From Cellvibrionaceae bacterium (GTDB taxonomy: Bacteria > Pseudomonadota > Gammaproteobacteria > Pseudomonadales > Cellvibrionaceae): a stretch of 47,754 nucleotides of DNA. Location of the stretch: contig JANQJP010000049.1 of assembly GCA_028281575.1 (NCBI GenBank), positions 1 to 47,754 of the forward strand. The letters run 5' to 3'. The position numbers and the translations under genes are program-made. The notes beneath the pieces are model-generated. The model had not been told where the DNA came from. It worked only from the letters and a program-made list of their open reading frames with translations, and made no database searches. This document shows, piece by piece, positions 8,916 through 17,937 of this stretch (positions are counted from its first letter, which is position 1; each line of letters begins with the position of its first letter).

Positions 8916-10142
8916 ATGACCCAATATAAATATCAAGGAAGAGCCGGTCGCGGCCAGCCTGTGCAGGGTTTAATTGAAGCTGCCACGCAAGATGCTGTTG
9001 CTGCTCAACTCGTCGGTCGCGGAATTACGCCGATTAAAATAGAAGAAGTTTCGGTTGGTGCTTCCTATCTTCGCAGGCTAAACGATCTTATTGGTTCCAA
9101 TAAAATTCGTTCTGTAGACCTGGTTATGTTTTGTCGGCAGATGTACACGATTACCAAGGCGGGCATTCCTTTGACGCGAGGCATTCGTGGGTTAGCCGCG
9201 AGTATCCGCCATGAATACCTACAAGAAGTCTTGGGCGATATTGCAGATCGTCTCGAAGCGGGTTCGGGTTTGTCCGCAGCGATGCGCCACCACCCAAAAG
9301 CATTTAATCAGCTTTTTGTCAGCATGATTTCTGTTGGTGAAAGTAGTGGTAAGTTGGATGAAGTTTTCCGGCAAATCAGTTTTTATATCGAACGTGATGA
9401 AGAAACACGTAAGAGAATTAAGGCGGCGATGCGCTATCCCAGCTTCGTACTGGCTGCGATTGCTATAGCGATTGCTGTTATCAATATATTGGTAATTCCG
9501 GAATTTGCGAATTTATTTGAATCTTTTGGTGCTGAACTACCAATTGTAACGCGTATACTCATTGGTTTTTCAGATTTATTTGTTAATCATGGTCTTATAA
9601 TTTTGTTTATCGTTTTTGGTGCTATTGGTGGCGTTGTATATTATTTAAAAACTGAAAAAGGTGCGCTTGCCTGGGGTAAAAATAAAATGCGTCTTCCGGT
9701 CGTTGGGGGGTTGATCATGCGAGCGTCGATGGCACGGTATGCGCGCAGTTTTAGCTTAATGCTCGGAGCTGGAGTACCGATTACACAGGCGTTGGGCTTG
9801 TGCTCTGAGGCCATCGATAACCCATATTTGGAGAAAAAAATCCTCGGAATTCGTGAAGGTATTGAACGCGGTGACAGTTTATTGCGTACGCATTTGCAGG
9901 CGGATATGTTTACCCCTTTGGTGTTACAAATGGTTGCGGTTGGAGAAGAAAGTGGCCAGGTAGAAAATCTTCTAGTTGAAGTCGCGGAATTTTATGAGCG
10001 CGAAGTCGACTATGATTTAAAGACACTTACTGATCGTATTGAACCGATATTGATTGTTTTTATGTCGGGTTTTGTTCTGATCCTTGCGTTAGGTATTTTT
10101 CTTCCAATGTGGAGTCTTTACGACGTCCAAACGAGTAAATAG
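8916..10142 (+). CDS. mshG: MSHA platform protein MshG (GspF/PilC family)
   Basis: A 408-residue polytopic inner-membrane protein with two T2SSF domains (about 70-190 and 275-395) and three hydrophobic segments (near 170-190, 220-245 and 375-395). Family signatures include FCRQMYTITKAGIPL and VAVGEESGQVENLL. It should be the rotor or platform on which MshE acts. It starts 2 bp after the mshE stop, consistent with the operon. Confidence 0.92.
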   Translation: MTQYKYQGRAGRGQPVQGLIEAATQDAVAAQLVGRGITPIKIEEVSVGASYLRRLNDLIGSNKIRSVDLVMFCRQMYTITKAGIPLTRGIRGLAASIRHEYLQEVLGDIADRLEAGSGLSAAMRHHPKAFNQLFVSMISVGESSGKLDEVFRQISFYIERDEETRKRIKAAMRYPSFVLAAIAIAIAVINILVIPEFANLFESFGAELPIVTRILIGFSDLFVNHGLIILFIVFGAIGGVVYYLKTEKGALAWGKNKMRLPVVGGLIMRASMARYARSFSLMLGAGVPITQALGLCSEAIDNPYLEKKILGIREGIERGDSLLRTHLQADMFTPLVLQMVAVGEESGQVENLLVEVAEFYEREVDYDLKTLTDRIEPILIVFMSGFVLILALGIFLPMWSLYDVQTSK

Positions 10143-10147
10143 TTTCG

Positions 10148-10684
10148 GTGAAATTGTATATCAACACTTCGCGGTCGCTGAATATGCGCGTAGCTGGATT
10201 CAGCTTGTTCGAGCTAGTAATTGTAATTTGTTTAATCGCACTTTTATTTGCTTTCGCAGCGAAGCACTACCGGCAGCCAATCACAGAGTCGCAAAAAAAA
10301 GTTGTCGGTTTTCAGGCAAATACATTTGTACGCTCTGTAGAGACTCTGCGCGCCCTGGGTGTGGCGGAAAAAACGCATATCCTTAATACAAGCGATGGTG
10401 TATATATCTATTTAAATAGGCATGGTTGGCCGTTTGCAGCGGGAATATCAAATAAAATCCCCAGGCATTTATCTAAGGATGAGCTTTGCGCTAGTTTATG
10501 GGATGGGATTTTTCAAAGCGTAGAAAGTAGAAGTGAGACTTCGAACACGCTTGCACAAGAATCTTTCGAAGTAACTTCAGTAAATAAACATATTTGTCGA
10601 TATAAGCTAAGTAGAAAACAGGAAGGATCGTTTTTCTTTGACTATGATGTAAGAACAGGAAGGGTTGATATCCGATCCAGCTAG
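10148..10684 (+). CDS. prepilin-like protein in the mshF/mshB position
   Basis: A 178-residue type IV prepilin-like minor protein. The processing site is MRVAG^FSLFELV, with Glu at +5 and a hydrophobic helix. The body is basic, has few cysteines and resembles no pilin I know. The start is uncertain: GTG 10148 gives a 17-residue leader, ATG 10184 a 5-residue leader, and neither has a good Shine-Dalgarno. Position between mshG and mshA matches mshF/mshB, but I cannot tell which. Confidence 0.65.
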   Translation: MKLYINTSRSLNMRVAGFSLFELVIVICLIALLFAFAAKHYRQPITESQKKVVGFQANTFVRSVETLRALGVAEKTHILNTSDGVYIYLNRHGWPFAAGISNKIPRHLSKDELCASLWDGIFQSVESRSETSNTLAQESFEVTSVNKHICRYKLSRKQEGSFFFDYDVRTGRVDIRSS

Positions 10685-10781
10685 CTTTGTCGTCAAAACT
10701 ATGTCAGCGAGCAGAATCGGAACTAACATTTTTATGTAAATGACGGTCCTCCGTCGAACGAGTATTAAGTGGAGACACACT

Positions 10782-11195
10782 ATGAAGAAACAACAATCCG
10801 GTTTTACCTTGATAGAACTGATTGCTGTAATGGTTATTCTTGGTATTTTGGCTGCGACTGCGGTACCCAAATTCGTTGATTTGTCCGAAGCGGCGAACAC
10901 AGCTTCAGCCAAAAATATTGCCGGCTCAATTGAAAGTGCGAGTGCATTAAATCACGCAGTGAATATTGCGAAGGATGCATCTCTTACCAGTGATCCAGTC
11001 ACCGATGTGACTGCCTGCAACGATGCGACGGTTAACGCCCTGCTGTTAAAAGCATTGCCTTCGGATTTTTCCGTAAGTGGCGCAGCTACTCCTAGTGCTG
11101 AGGGTGAGTTATTTGATTGCTCGCTCGATGGTCCAGATTCCGTTTCGGAGACGTTCACCTTGATCGGTGCATGTGATGTGGATGGCTGTATCTAA
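10782..11195 (+). CDS. mshA: MSHA major pilin MshA
   Basis: A 137-residue type IVa-like prepilin. The leader MKKQQSG is followed by the cleavage site G^FTLIELIAVMVILGIL with Glu5, then the extended alpha helix and a small globular domain with four Cys (TACND, FDCSL, GACDVDGC), likely two disulfides. The start at ATG 10782 is supported by GGAG at 10771-10774. The longer in-frame start at 10740 would put 14 extra residues before the leader, so I reject it. The 97 bp gap upstream is the largest inside the operon and may hold a second promoter. Confidence 0.88.
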   Translation: MKKQQSGFTLIELIAVMVILGILAATAVPKFVDLSEAANTASAKNIAGSIESASALNHAVNIAKDASLTSDPVTDVTACNDATVNALLLKALPSDFSVSGAATPSAEGELFDCSLDGPDSVSETFTLIGACDVDGCI

Positions 11196-11211
11196 TGTTT
11201 GATATCGATGG

Positions 11212-11667
11212 ATGAAAGTACATTTATCCGTCAAACAGGCCGGCTTTACGCTACTCGAACTTGTGGCTGTGATGATTATCGCGGCCATTTTAGCTGCCAG
11301 CGCCGCATCTAAACTCTTTTCCAATGCCCCTCTGGAGTTGATGGCGACCCGCGATAAGGTTGTCGCCGCATTTTCCTCTGCGCAACAACTGGCGATGGCG
11401 CAAGCTGTGCCGGTACGCTTTTCTACATCCTCTGGCCGTATTGATATTCGTCAGGACACCAATACTGATGATGTTTTTTCCGCAAGCGAAAGCGTCAGCA
11501 TTGACGGTGTTCAATATCCCCTACCGATAAGTACATCTCAAACGATGAGCGCTGAGAGCTTTGATTTTCTCAATCGCCTGGGACGTACTTCCGCTGGCAC
11601 AATAACACTCTCTCAAGATACAAGTTCGGTTACAATTTCCATCACGACATCTGGCTTTATTCAATAG
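11212..11667 (+). CDS. mshC: MSHA minor prepilin MshC
   Basis: A 151-residue pseudopilin of GspH type. Leader MKVHLSVKQAG, processing site G^FTLLELVAVMII with Glu5, and a hydrophobic helix to about residue 33. The rest is a beta-rich domain without cysteines. As a minor subunit it probably helps prime or cap the pilus. It lies 16 bp after mshA. Confidence 0.78.
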   Translation: MKVHLSVKQAGFTLLELVAVMIIAAILAASAASKLFSNAPLELMATRDKVVAAFSSAQQLAMAQAVPVRFSTSSGRIDIRQDTNTDDVFSASESVSIDGVQYPLPISTSQTMSAESFDFLNRLGRTSAGTITLSQDTSSVTISITTSGFIQ

Positions 11668-11675
11668 GGGGCTGC

Positions 11676-12179
11676 ATGCGGAGCTCTATATCGTGCAACG
11701 ACTGTAGGGGTGTCAGTTTAGTAGAGCTTATTGTTTTTCTGGTTGTTATTGCGATAGCCCTTGGCGCGACTGTTTCTGTGTTTACCCAAAGCCTTTATAG
11801 CGCTAACGATCCGCTTATTCGAACTCGAGCACTTGAACTTGCGCAGGCACAGTTAGATGAAGTGCTCGCACGCAAATTTGCCGAAAATACACCAACGGGA
11901 GGTGTACCGGCGTGTGGCTCTTTAGATTCACCTTCCCCGTGCACGGGCTTTGCTACTTCTGATGCGGACTTTGACGATGTGGGGGACTTTGCTGGCTTTG
12001 TCGATAACACAACGTATCCCGGATACAGTATTTCAGTATCTATCGCCAACGCTGGGGGAGAGTTGGGAATAACTGCAGATCAAGCGCGCAGAATTACGGT
12101 GGTTGTGTCTACGCCGCCAATAAGCGGCGCCCCTTCGGGCACAAGTGTCACCCTCAGTGCCTACAGGGTGAATTTTTGA
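11676..12179 (+). CDS. mshD: MSHA minor prepilin MshD
   Basis: A 167-residue minor prepilin of GspI/PilV type. The leader ends CRG with processing at G^VSLVELIVFLVV, so residue +1 is Val rather than Phe while Glu5 is kept. The globular part has a Cys pair (PACGS and SPCTG) and Gly/Asp-rich loops. It starts 8 bp after mshC, and its stop overlaps the mshO start by one base. Confidence 0.78.
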   Translation: MRSSISCNDCRGVSLVELIVFLVVIAIALGATVSVFTQSLYSANDPLIRTRALELAQAQLDEVLARKFAENTPTGGVPACGSLDSPSPCTGFATSDADFDDVGDFAGFVDNTTYPGYSISVSIANAGGELGITADQARRITVVVSTPPISGAPSGTSVTLSAYRVNF

Positions 12180-12967
12180 TGAATAGTAAGCGCGCCGGAT
12201 TTACGTTGGTAGAGTTAATTACGATCATTGTCGTTCTGGGTATTCTCGGGGCGTTTAGTGCGCAATTTATCGTGACGTCAGTCGATTCCTATCGAGACGC
12301 TCAAGTGCGTGCGCGTGTGCTGGCAAAAGGCCGGCTGGCGATCGAGCAAATCACACGCTATCTGCGCAATTCAGTACCTAATAGTGTTCGTGTGAGCGCG
12401 TCGGGTAATTGCATAGAATTTATGCCGAGCAGTGGTGGCGCATTTTATATTGAGCACGTTGCGGATTCAGTAAATGGGGCACCCGTCACTTCCGCAGTGA
12501 CTACGTCGCCATTTAATCTCGACCTCGGAACAGCTGATCACATAGTTATTGGCAGTCTTTTTAGCTCGGAGATATATACGGCGGCGATGCCTTCGGCGCG
12601 AGTGGGTTTGGGCGCGACGACAGGTTCTCCTATCGTGGGGCTTAGCTTTGATTTGCCGCATCGGTTTATACGCAATTCTATTAACAAGCGCGTGTATGTC
12701 GGGTCAGATCCAAAGCGATTCTGCCTAAGCGCAGGCAGTCTTTTTCTCTATGAAAACTATGGCTTGGATACGTCTTCGATAGCGGATACGAACCCTGGAG
12801 GGGCGAGTGTGCTTATGGCGGATTCGGTATCCGCTGTGGGTACTGCCTTCACAATTTCACCTGGGACTGAGGATCGCAGTGCGGTTGCTGCCGTTTCGCT
12901 TAGTTTTCAGGAAACCGATATTCAAGTTGCTATAAACCAACACATTTATATTCGAAATGTTCCGTAA
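12179..12967 (+). CDS. mshO: MSHA minor prepilin MshO
   Basis: A GspJ/PilW-type minor prepilin of about 262 residues. The leader is MNSKRAG with cleavage before FTLVELI (Glu5 present). I place the start at ATG 12179, which overlaps the mshD TGA as TGATG, instead of the TTG three bases earlier. A long beta-rich C-terminal domain follows. It overlaps mshP by 11 bp. Confidence 0.78.
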   Translation: MNSKRAGFTLVELITIIVVLGILGAFSAQFIVTSVDSYRDAQVRARVLAKGRLAIEQITRYLRNSVPNSVRVSASGNCIEFMPSSGGAFYIEHVADSVNGAPVTSAVTTSPFNLDLGTADHIVIGSLFSSEIYTAAMPSARVGLGATTGSPIVGLSFDLPHRFIRNSINKRVYVGSDPKRFCLSAGSLFLYENYGLDTSSIADTNPGGASVLMADSVSAVGTAFTISPGTEDRSAVAAVSLSFQETDIQVAINQHIYIRNVP

Positions 12968-13400
12968 AAAGTGCGTAAATTATGCTAAGAGACAGCAGGG
13001 TTTTCTGATTCCGGTGGCCTTGGTTATTGTCGTTGGTCTTTCCGCCCTCGCGCTTGCAATTTCAAACCTTTCGTCACAGTCGGGCTCTTCTTCTTTTCGC
13101 GAGGGTATCACCATGCAGGCGTTTTATGCGGCAGAAAGCGGCGTGCAATACGGTATGCACCGGCTGCTGTTTCCCGCGGCAACACGTGCTGCTGCAAATA
13201 CGGCGTGCACTGCTCTCAATGGTGATAGCATCAACTTTACGGCGACGGGACTAAATAATTGCAGCGCGGATTTTACCTGTACTGCAACTACTAACGCTGA
13301 TGATACGATCAGTTTTTATACTGTTCAGAGCAATGCGCAATGCGGTAGTGGTGAGCTAATGGCACAGCGTAGTATTCAAGCGACGGCGTATATTGAATAA
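12957..13400 (+). CDS. mshP: MSHA biogenesis protein MshP (PilX/GspK-like)
   Basis: 147 residues, the last pilus gene seen. The N-terminus reads RQQGFLIPVALVIVVGLSALALAI, similar to PilX/GspK-type minor pilins. It lacks the usual Glu at +5 (Pro/Val there), as expected for the tip-most subunit. It then has the AAESGVQYG motif typical of this class and four Cys in the C-terminal half. No mshQ follows; the next gene is convergent. Confidence 0.75.
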   Translation: MFRKKCVNYAKRQQGFLIPVALVIVVGLSALALAISNLSSQSGSSSFREGITMQAFYAAESGVQYGMHRLLFPAATRAAANTACTALNGDSINFTATGLNNCSADFTCTATTNADDTISFYTVQSNAQCGSGELMAQRSIQATAYIE

Positions 13401-13471
13401 CTCTCGCGGCGTTTGTCTTTATCTGAGCTGTCTTAGGGCCTTGGAGACTATAGAATTAGTGTAAGCAGGTC

Positions 13472-14257
13472 CTAGTAGTTTAACCAGCTATTCAATGCCT
13501 GCATCTTGAAGGTGGTATTACCCTGCTGAAACAATACGCCATCGGTTAGTATTTTTTCGACACGGATTCCCGCTGTAACGGTGGAGCGTTCGCGTAAAGT
13601 TTTTCCATTTATCACAATGCTGCTAGCGCCTTTGTTAGAATAGTGATGGCCACTGTACATTAGTGTTGGTATTTTTTCCTGAGCAGAAAAAGGCAATTCT
13701 TTAATCGTTTTTACGTTATCAAAAGCGGCAATGCTATTTTTTTTCTCCAACGGTTTTTTCGCAGATGACGCGGATGTATTTTTAGTCGGTTCTTTAACCT
13801 GAGCTGTCTGGAGTACATTTTTTTTGCTTTTCTCTTGCTGTTTTTTATAAAGTGCAGCAATTTGTTCAGAAGGTTTAGTTGCTGGTTTTGTTTTTAGTTC
13901 TGCTTTCGGGGGGGGGTGTACGGAAGCCACAATTTTTTCAGTGGCTAAGCCGGCGGGTTGTTTTTTTGTTTTTTCGTGTTCTATTACTTCATCCTTTTTA
14001 ATTTGAGAAGAGGGATTGTTGTCTCCAGCATGTTGAACAATATTCTGTTCGGGCACTGTGCTGCGCGAATCGAAGTGGAAAAATAAGATGATAAAAGCGG
14101 CTACGAATAACAAAAGCCCGAAAGCTGCGATCAAGACGATTTTGCTTTTATTCGGGCTGGTTGGATTTTCTGAATGTTGAGCATCGAAGGATGGCACGTT
14201 GTTTTCTTCTCTGCGCTCTTGATCTGCTTTTTTTAATGCATCTAAGATAAGTGACAT
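13472..14257 (-). CDS. gspB: type II secretion assembly protein GspB (ExeB-like)
   Basis: A 261-residue bitopic protein. It has the N-terminal motif MSLILDALKKADQERRE, a TM helix (about 39-60), a long Lys/Pro/Ala-rich periplasmic linker, and a C-terminal T2SSB-like domain (about 200-261) with IVINGKTLRERSTV. With GspA it helps insert the GspD secretin through the peptidoglycan. It starts 5 bp after gspA and converges on mshP, with 71 bp between them. Confidence 0.88.
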   Translation of the reverse strand: MSLILDALKKADQERREENNVPSFDAQHSENPTSPNKSKIVLIAAFGLLLFVAAFIILFFHFDSRSTVPEQNIVQHAGDNNPSSQIKKDEVIEHEKTKKQPAGLATEKIVASVHPPPKAELKTKPATKPSEQIAALYKKQQEKSKKNVLQTAQVKEPTKNTSASSAKKPLEKKNSIAAFDNVKTIKELPFSAQEKIPTLMYSGHHYSNKGASSIVINGKTLRERSTVTAGIRVEKILTDGVLFQQGNTTFKMQALNSWLNY

Positions 14258-14262
14258 GTGAG

Positions 14263-15906
14263 TTATCCTTGTGCAACTGAATCGATATTGCGAATAAGCG
14301 TTGTTGTTATTCCAAGCTGTTCGTTCAGTTTCATTAATGTCCTTTCTCCGATGACTCCGTCGGCTTCAAGTAAATTATTAAGTTGAAATATCTTAATTCG
14401 CGCCTGCAGGTCCGAGGTAAATCTTGATTGCGTAATTGGGATGCTTTGACCATCGATCACAGCGAGTTGTTTGGCGACCCAGCTTACCACCGGAGATACG
14501 GCTCCGACAGACAGGGGGGCATCATAGCCTGTCGGTTTACGCCAGAGATAGATGACGTTACCAGTCCACTGATGTGTCAAACTTTGTCGAGAAACTTCCT
14601 CGAGTGAATTGTTTTCATTTACGAGTAGTGCCCGGTCGGCGTCAATACCGGCAAGCACTGCGTAAGCCAGGCTTTTTTCTTCGGTGAGAAGAGTGAGTAT
14701 TATTGGTCTGTTAAGTTCTTCGATTTGTTCCCATGTTTGAAACTCTACTTCTGAGCAGCTCATGTTGTGTAAAGCGGTTTGCCAGCACGGGTGGTTTTCT
14801 GTATTCAAAATAATGTTGTGGTAGTTAAATAAACGGGCGTATGCGCTAAATGGGTTGTTGATACGATTTAACGATGCAGAATTCACCGGGTTGGCGTCGA
14901 GCGTTTCGCTGCTACCAGGTATTTTTTCCACACGAGCATCACTCATTTGAGTGTTTAATTCGGGTGCCGAACTCAAGTTAAGTGTAGGTAAAATCGTTGT
15001 TACAGTAATCCAAATTAATGCTATTGCGGCTATTGGTGCGAAGATTAGTCCCAGTAAATTAGAAGCTTTTGGGGGCGCTTGGGTCGCGCCTGTTTTTACT
15101 CCCTCTACTTCTTGAATGGCCAGGCGATATATTTGCGTATCAACCTCGTATTTATTATGGCCATAGGCGCCAACGAGAAGGCGTTCGCAAATAATGTTAA
15201 TTAGGCGAGGAATTCCGCCGGAGAAGCGGTGAATTTTTTTTACAATATGTTTTGGAAAAATTCGCCTGGCTTCCTTTTTACCCGCCACGTGCAAGCGGTG
15301 GTTAATGTAGAGCTGGGTTTCGTCCAGGCTCAACGCCTGTAGATGAAAACGCGCGGTAATTCGCTGAGAAAGCTGGCGCAGACGGGGTTGGGCTAAGAGG
15401 CCATTGACCTCGGGCTGGCCCACCAAAACTATTTGCAACAGTTTATCTGAGCTTGTTTCGAGATTCGTTAACAGGCGAATTTGTTCAAGCACTTCCACTG
15501 ATAAAAGTTGTGCTTCATCAATTAGGAGAACGGTGCGTTTGCCACTGGCGTAGTTGTCGAGCAATCGCTGTTGCAATGCATCCATCCAGACTTTGATGGA
15601 TTTGCTGTTGTTATCTATTGGAATATTGAGTTCTTCGCAGATGGTACTGAGCATTTCTTCGACGTTTGCCATTGGATTTAAAACAAACGCAATTTCTGTA
15701 TTGTCGGGGAGTTGCTCGAGCAAACAGCGAATGATCGTCGTTTTTCCGGTGCCGACTTCACCGCTAAGCAGCACGAAACCTCCACCCTGAACGCCATAAA
15801 CAAGGTGGGCGAGCGCTTCTTTGTGTTGAGCGCTCATATAGAGGTACTTAGGGTTGACCGCTATCGAGAACGCGGGTTCTTTCAAGCCGAAATAGTCGTG
15901 GTACAT
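14263..15906 (-). CDS. gspA: type II secretion ATPase GspA (ExeA-like)
   Basis: About 547 residues: an AAA+ domain (Walker A GEVGTGKT at about 49-56, Walker B LLIDEAQLL), a TM helix (about 281-307), a periplasmic C39-like segment, and a C-terminal peptidoglycan-binding domain (DLQARIKIFQLNNLLEADG). I start it at ATG 15906, giving MYHDYFGLKEPAFSI, the conserved family N-terminus. The TTG at 15951 adds 15 unlike residues. Neither start has a Shine-Dalgarno. The AAA part is closely similar to MshM. Confidence 0.9.
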   Translation of the reverse strand: MYHDYFGLKEPAFSIAVNPKYLYMSAQHKEALAHLVYGVQGGGFVLLSGEVGTGKTTIIRCLLEQLPDNTEIAFVLNPMANVEEMLSTICEELNIPIDNNSKSIKVWMDALQQRLLDNYASGKRTVLLIDEAQLLSVEVLEQIRLLTNLETSSDKLLQIVLVGQPEVNGLLAQPRLRQLSQRITARFHLQALSLDETQLYINHRLHVAGKKEARRIFPKHIVKKIHRFSGGIPRLINIICERLLVGAYGHNKYEVDTQIYRLAIQEVEGVKTGATQAPPKASNLLGLIFAPIAAIALIWITVTTILPTLNLSSAPELNTQMSDARVEKIPGSSETLDANPVNSASLNRINNPFSAYARLFNYHNIILNTENHPCWQTALHNMSCSEVEFQTWEQIEELNRPIILTLLTEEKSLAYAVLAGIDADRALLVNENNSLEEVSRQSLTHQWTGNVIYLWRKPTGYDAPLSVGAVSPVVSWVAKQLAVIDGQSIPITQSRFTSDLQARIKIFQLNNLLEADGVIGERTLMKLNEQLGITTTLIRNIDSVAQG

Positions 15907-15999
15907 ATGTGCAGGAGGGACAAGTCGATGGCCGAAGAAATTTGTCGCCAATCATACTCGTAAATACGGAAATAAAGGAAGTGCTAATGATATTAGCGG

Positions 16000-16344
16000 C
16001 TATGTCTCGCCAATAAAGGCGGTGAGTTCATTTTTAAGTGTCAGCAGGGCTCGCCCGGTGCTGCTGTCCGGCTCCGTCTCAAAACGCTGAGAGAGCCTTT
16101 CAAGGGCTGAATCCAGTTTGTGTTGTTCGCCCCGATGTTTCGCGTCGATCACATTAAGAATGTCTCTAATCTTAAAGCCAGCACTCATCGCCATTTTTAT
16201 AAGCTTCACCGAGTGAATGTCCTCGTCGTGAAAGCGGTCGTGGTCGAGTGAAGAGTTGCGATCACCAATCAAACCCAATTGGTGGTAGTGATAAATTGCT
16301 CTAGAAGAAACCCCGGTAATTTTAGATAGTTGAATGATATCCAT
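16000..16344 (-). CDS. MerR-family transcriptional regulator
   Basis: About 114 residues from ATG 16342-16344. The N-terminal winged helix IIQLSKITGVSSRAIYHYHQLGLI and the second element (DIHSVKLIKMAMSAGFKIRDI) are typical MerR HTH parts. A dimerisation helix follows. There is no cysteine-rich or large ligand domain, so the inducer is unknown. An upstream in-frame ATG at 16389 would add 15 residues that do not fit the family start. It lies downstream of gspA's 5' end on the same strand. Confidence 0.8.
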   Translation of the reverse strand: MDIIQLSKITGVSSRAIYHYHQLGLIGDRNSSLDHDRFHDEDIHSVKLIKMAMSAGFKIRDILNVIDAKHRGEQHKLDSALERLSQRFETEPDSSTGRALLTLKNELTAFIGET

Positions 16345-16593
16345 ATGCCGTTTTGTTGAGTTGTGCGCCAAGGGCGAGTAGGTATGCATTAAAATCTATT
16401 GTCACTCAGTGCTCAAGTGCTTTTTTAACTTATTCAAATAGATTCTTTAAGGAAAACTTCTATAAAGATTTAGGTCTAAATTTGCCGACATAAGTGTCTT
16501 GAAAAACACTGTAATTTTAGGGCCGGTTTTCGAGTTGGCAGTGGCGGCTTCGGTTGCATAAAATAGCGCAAGCTTGGATTTGGAGATGTATCT

Positions 16594-16995
16594 TTGGAAA
16601 TGACGCTGACAACGCCGGGATTGCTATTTCCAGCAATTTCGCTGCTTTTACTCGCATATACCAATCGTTTTGTGGTAATTACAACGGTTATAAGGGATTT
16701 TGGTCGCTTGGAGGAGCGTTATCACAATGATCTTATACGCCGCCAGCTGGCTAGCCTGCGCCTGCGTGTGCAGTTAATTCGCGCGATGCAATTTTTTGCT
16801 GTGCTCTCATTCGCAATCTGTACGCTTTCGATGCTTGCGTTGTTTTTGGGGCTGACCCAGGTGGGCCAATATTTGTTTGCGGTCGCACTCGCTCTGTTGA
16901 CTTTGTCGCTACTGATGTCCTTATTTGAAGTGCATATTTCCACAAAGGCGATAAATGTTGAGATTGAGCGTCTAGATAGAGAGACATCGCTGTAG
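16594..16995 (+). CDS. DUF2721 family membrane protein
   Basis: A 133-residue protein with three hydrophobic segments (about 8-28, 66-86, 92-112) separated by a basic helix (RLEERYHNDLIRRQ), the DUF2721 layout. Function is unknown. TTG 16594 is 8 bases after a GGAG (16582-16585); ATG 16600 is the alternative. A 5-codon mini-ORF (ATG 16586) overlaps the start region and might modulate translation. Confidence 0.65.
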   Translation: MEMTLTTPGLLFPAISLLLLAYTNRFVVITTVIRDFGRLEERYHNDLIRRQLASLRLRVQLIRAMQFFAVLSFAICTLSMLALFLGLTQVGQYLFAVALALLTLSLLMSLFEVHISTKAINVEIERLDRETSL

Positions 16996-17010
16996 GCAGC
17001 GCGTGTTGGC

Positions 17011-17541
17011 TCAGTTCGTGTGGCTGAGTTCAACGTCCAAATCAAGGCCCAAGTCGTTTGCAATTGAATCCATGCGCTCATGCAGGTTGGCAAGATCGAT
17101 TTCGTCTGGCATCGAGACAATACCCCGAGCTTCGAAGATGGGTTCACCGCTGTAGGGCATACTGGAAAGGTTTGTCTCCAACTCTTCGACGTTGATACCT
17201 TGCAGCGCGAATGCGCTCGAAATTTCCTTAACAATGCCGGTTCTATCGGGGCCCATCGCCGAGAAGTGCGCCGTCTTTGCGGTATTTCGGACTTGATCCT
17301 GGAGGATTATTTCGTATCTGACCAGAATGCCAGTGGCGCTCAAATCGGTGAGTTTTTTCTCTAATTCAGTGCTGTGTGTACTGTCCAATCCGACCTGAAT
17401 AACGCCGACGAACTTACCGGAAAGATGCGCCAGCCTACTCTCCAGCCAGTTTCCACCGCAGGACTCTATAATTGATGACACCGTCTCTACGACACCGGGT
17501 TTGTCGTCGCTGGTGATTGAAAGAATGTAATGGACTTGCAT
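17011..17541 (-). CDS. gcvR: GcvR-like double ACT domain protein
   Basis: A 176-residue soluble protein with two ACT domains (about 4-80 and 90-165). It begins HYILSITSDDKPGVVETVSSII and the second domain starts with MGPDRTGIVKEISSAF. In enterobacteria GcvR represses the glycine cleavage operon by binding GcvA. No gcv genes are nearby, so the pathway role is inferred from the family. The 3' end lies 15 bp from the convergent DUF2721 gene. Confidence 0.78.
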   Translation of the reverse strand: MQVHYILSITSDDKPGVVETVSSIIESCGGNWLESRLAHLSGKFVGVIQVGLDSTHSTELEKKLTDLSATGILVRYEIILQDQVRNTAKTAHFSAMGPDRTGIVKEISSAFALQGINVEELETNLSSMPYSGEPIFEARGIVSMPDEIDLANLHERMDSIANDLGLDLDVELSHTN

Positions 17542-17673
17542 AGTATATTTGCCGCTGGGCTTATTGTTAGGTAACGTGCATAAAACGGCACGCTTTTCCT
17601 TAAGGCCCTAACTACGTGTCGTGTTGGGCCCATATGCTATGAGTATAATTCGCTAAAATAGAATGTCACCAAT

Positions 17674-17904
17674 ATGGCCACGTTAATTCCTCCCGATGCG
17701 CTCGAAAGTGCAACGTTGAACAATATTATTGAAGAATTTGTCACCCGCGACGGGACCGATTATGGAAATGTCGAGCTGAGCTTAAAAGATAAGACGGCGT
17801 CTTTGAGGTTGCGCGTTATGCGTGGAGAAGTACTTATTGTTTACGATGAGGCTGCGGACTCAGTGAACTTGGTTGAAGCAAAACTGTATGAGGAAAATGT
17901 ATAG
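17674..17904 (+). CDS. YheU family (UPF0270) small protein
   Basis: A 76-residue protein beginning MATLIPPDALESATLNNIIEE, with the conserved FVTRDGTDYG segment and a C-terminal basic/acidic tail. This matches the UPF0270/YheU family, whose structure is known but whose function is not. No signal peptide or TM segment. It has its own upstream gap of 132 bp. Confidence 0.82.
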   Translation: MATLIPPDALESATLNNIIEEFVTRDGTDYGNVELSLKDKTASLRLRVMRGEVLIVYDEAADSVNLVEAKLYEENV

Positions 17905-17937
17905 CGCAGAAGTTAGAGCCAAACTTTTAATGCGTGC

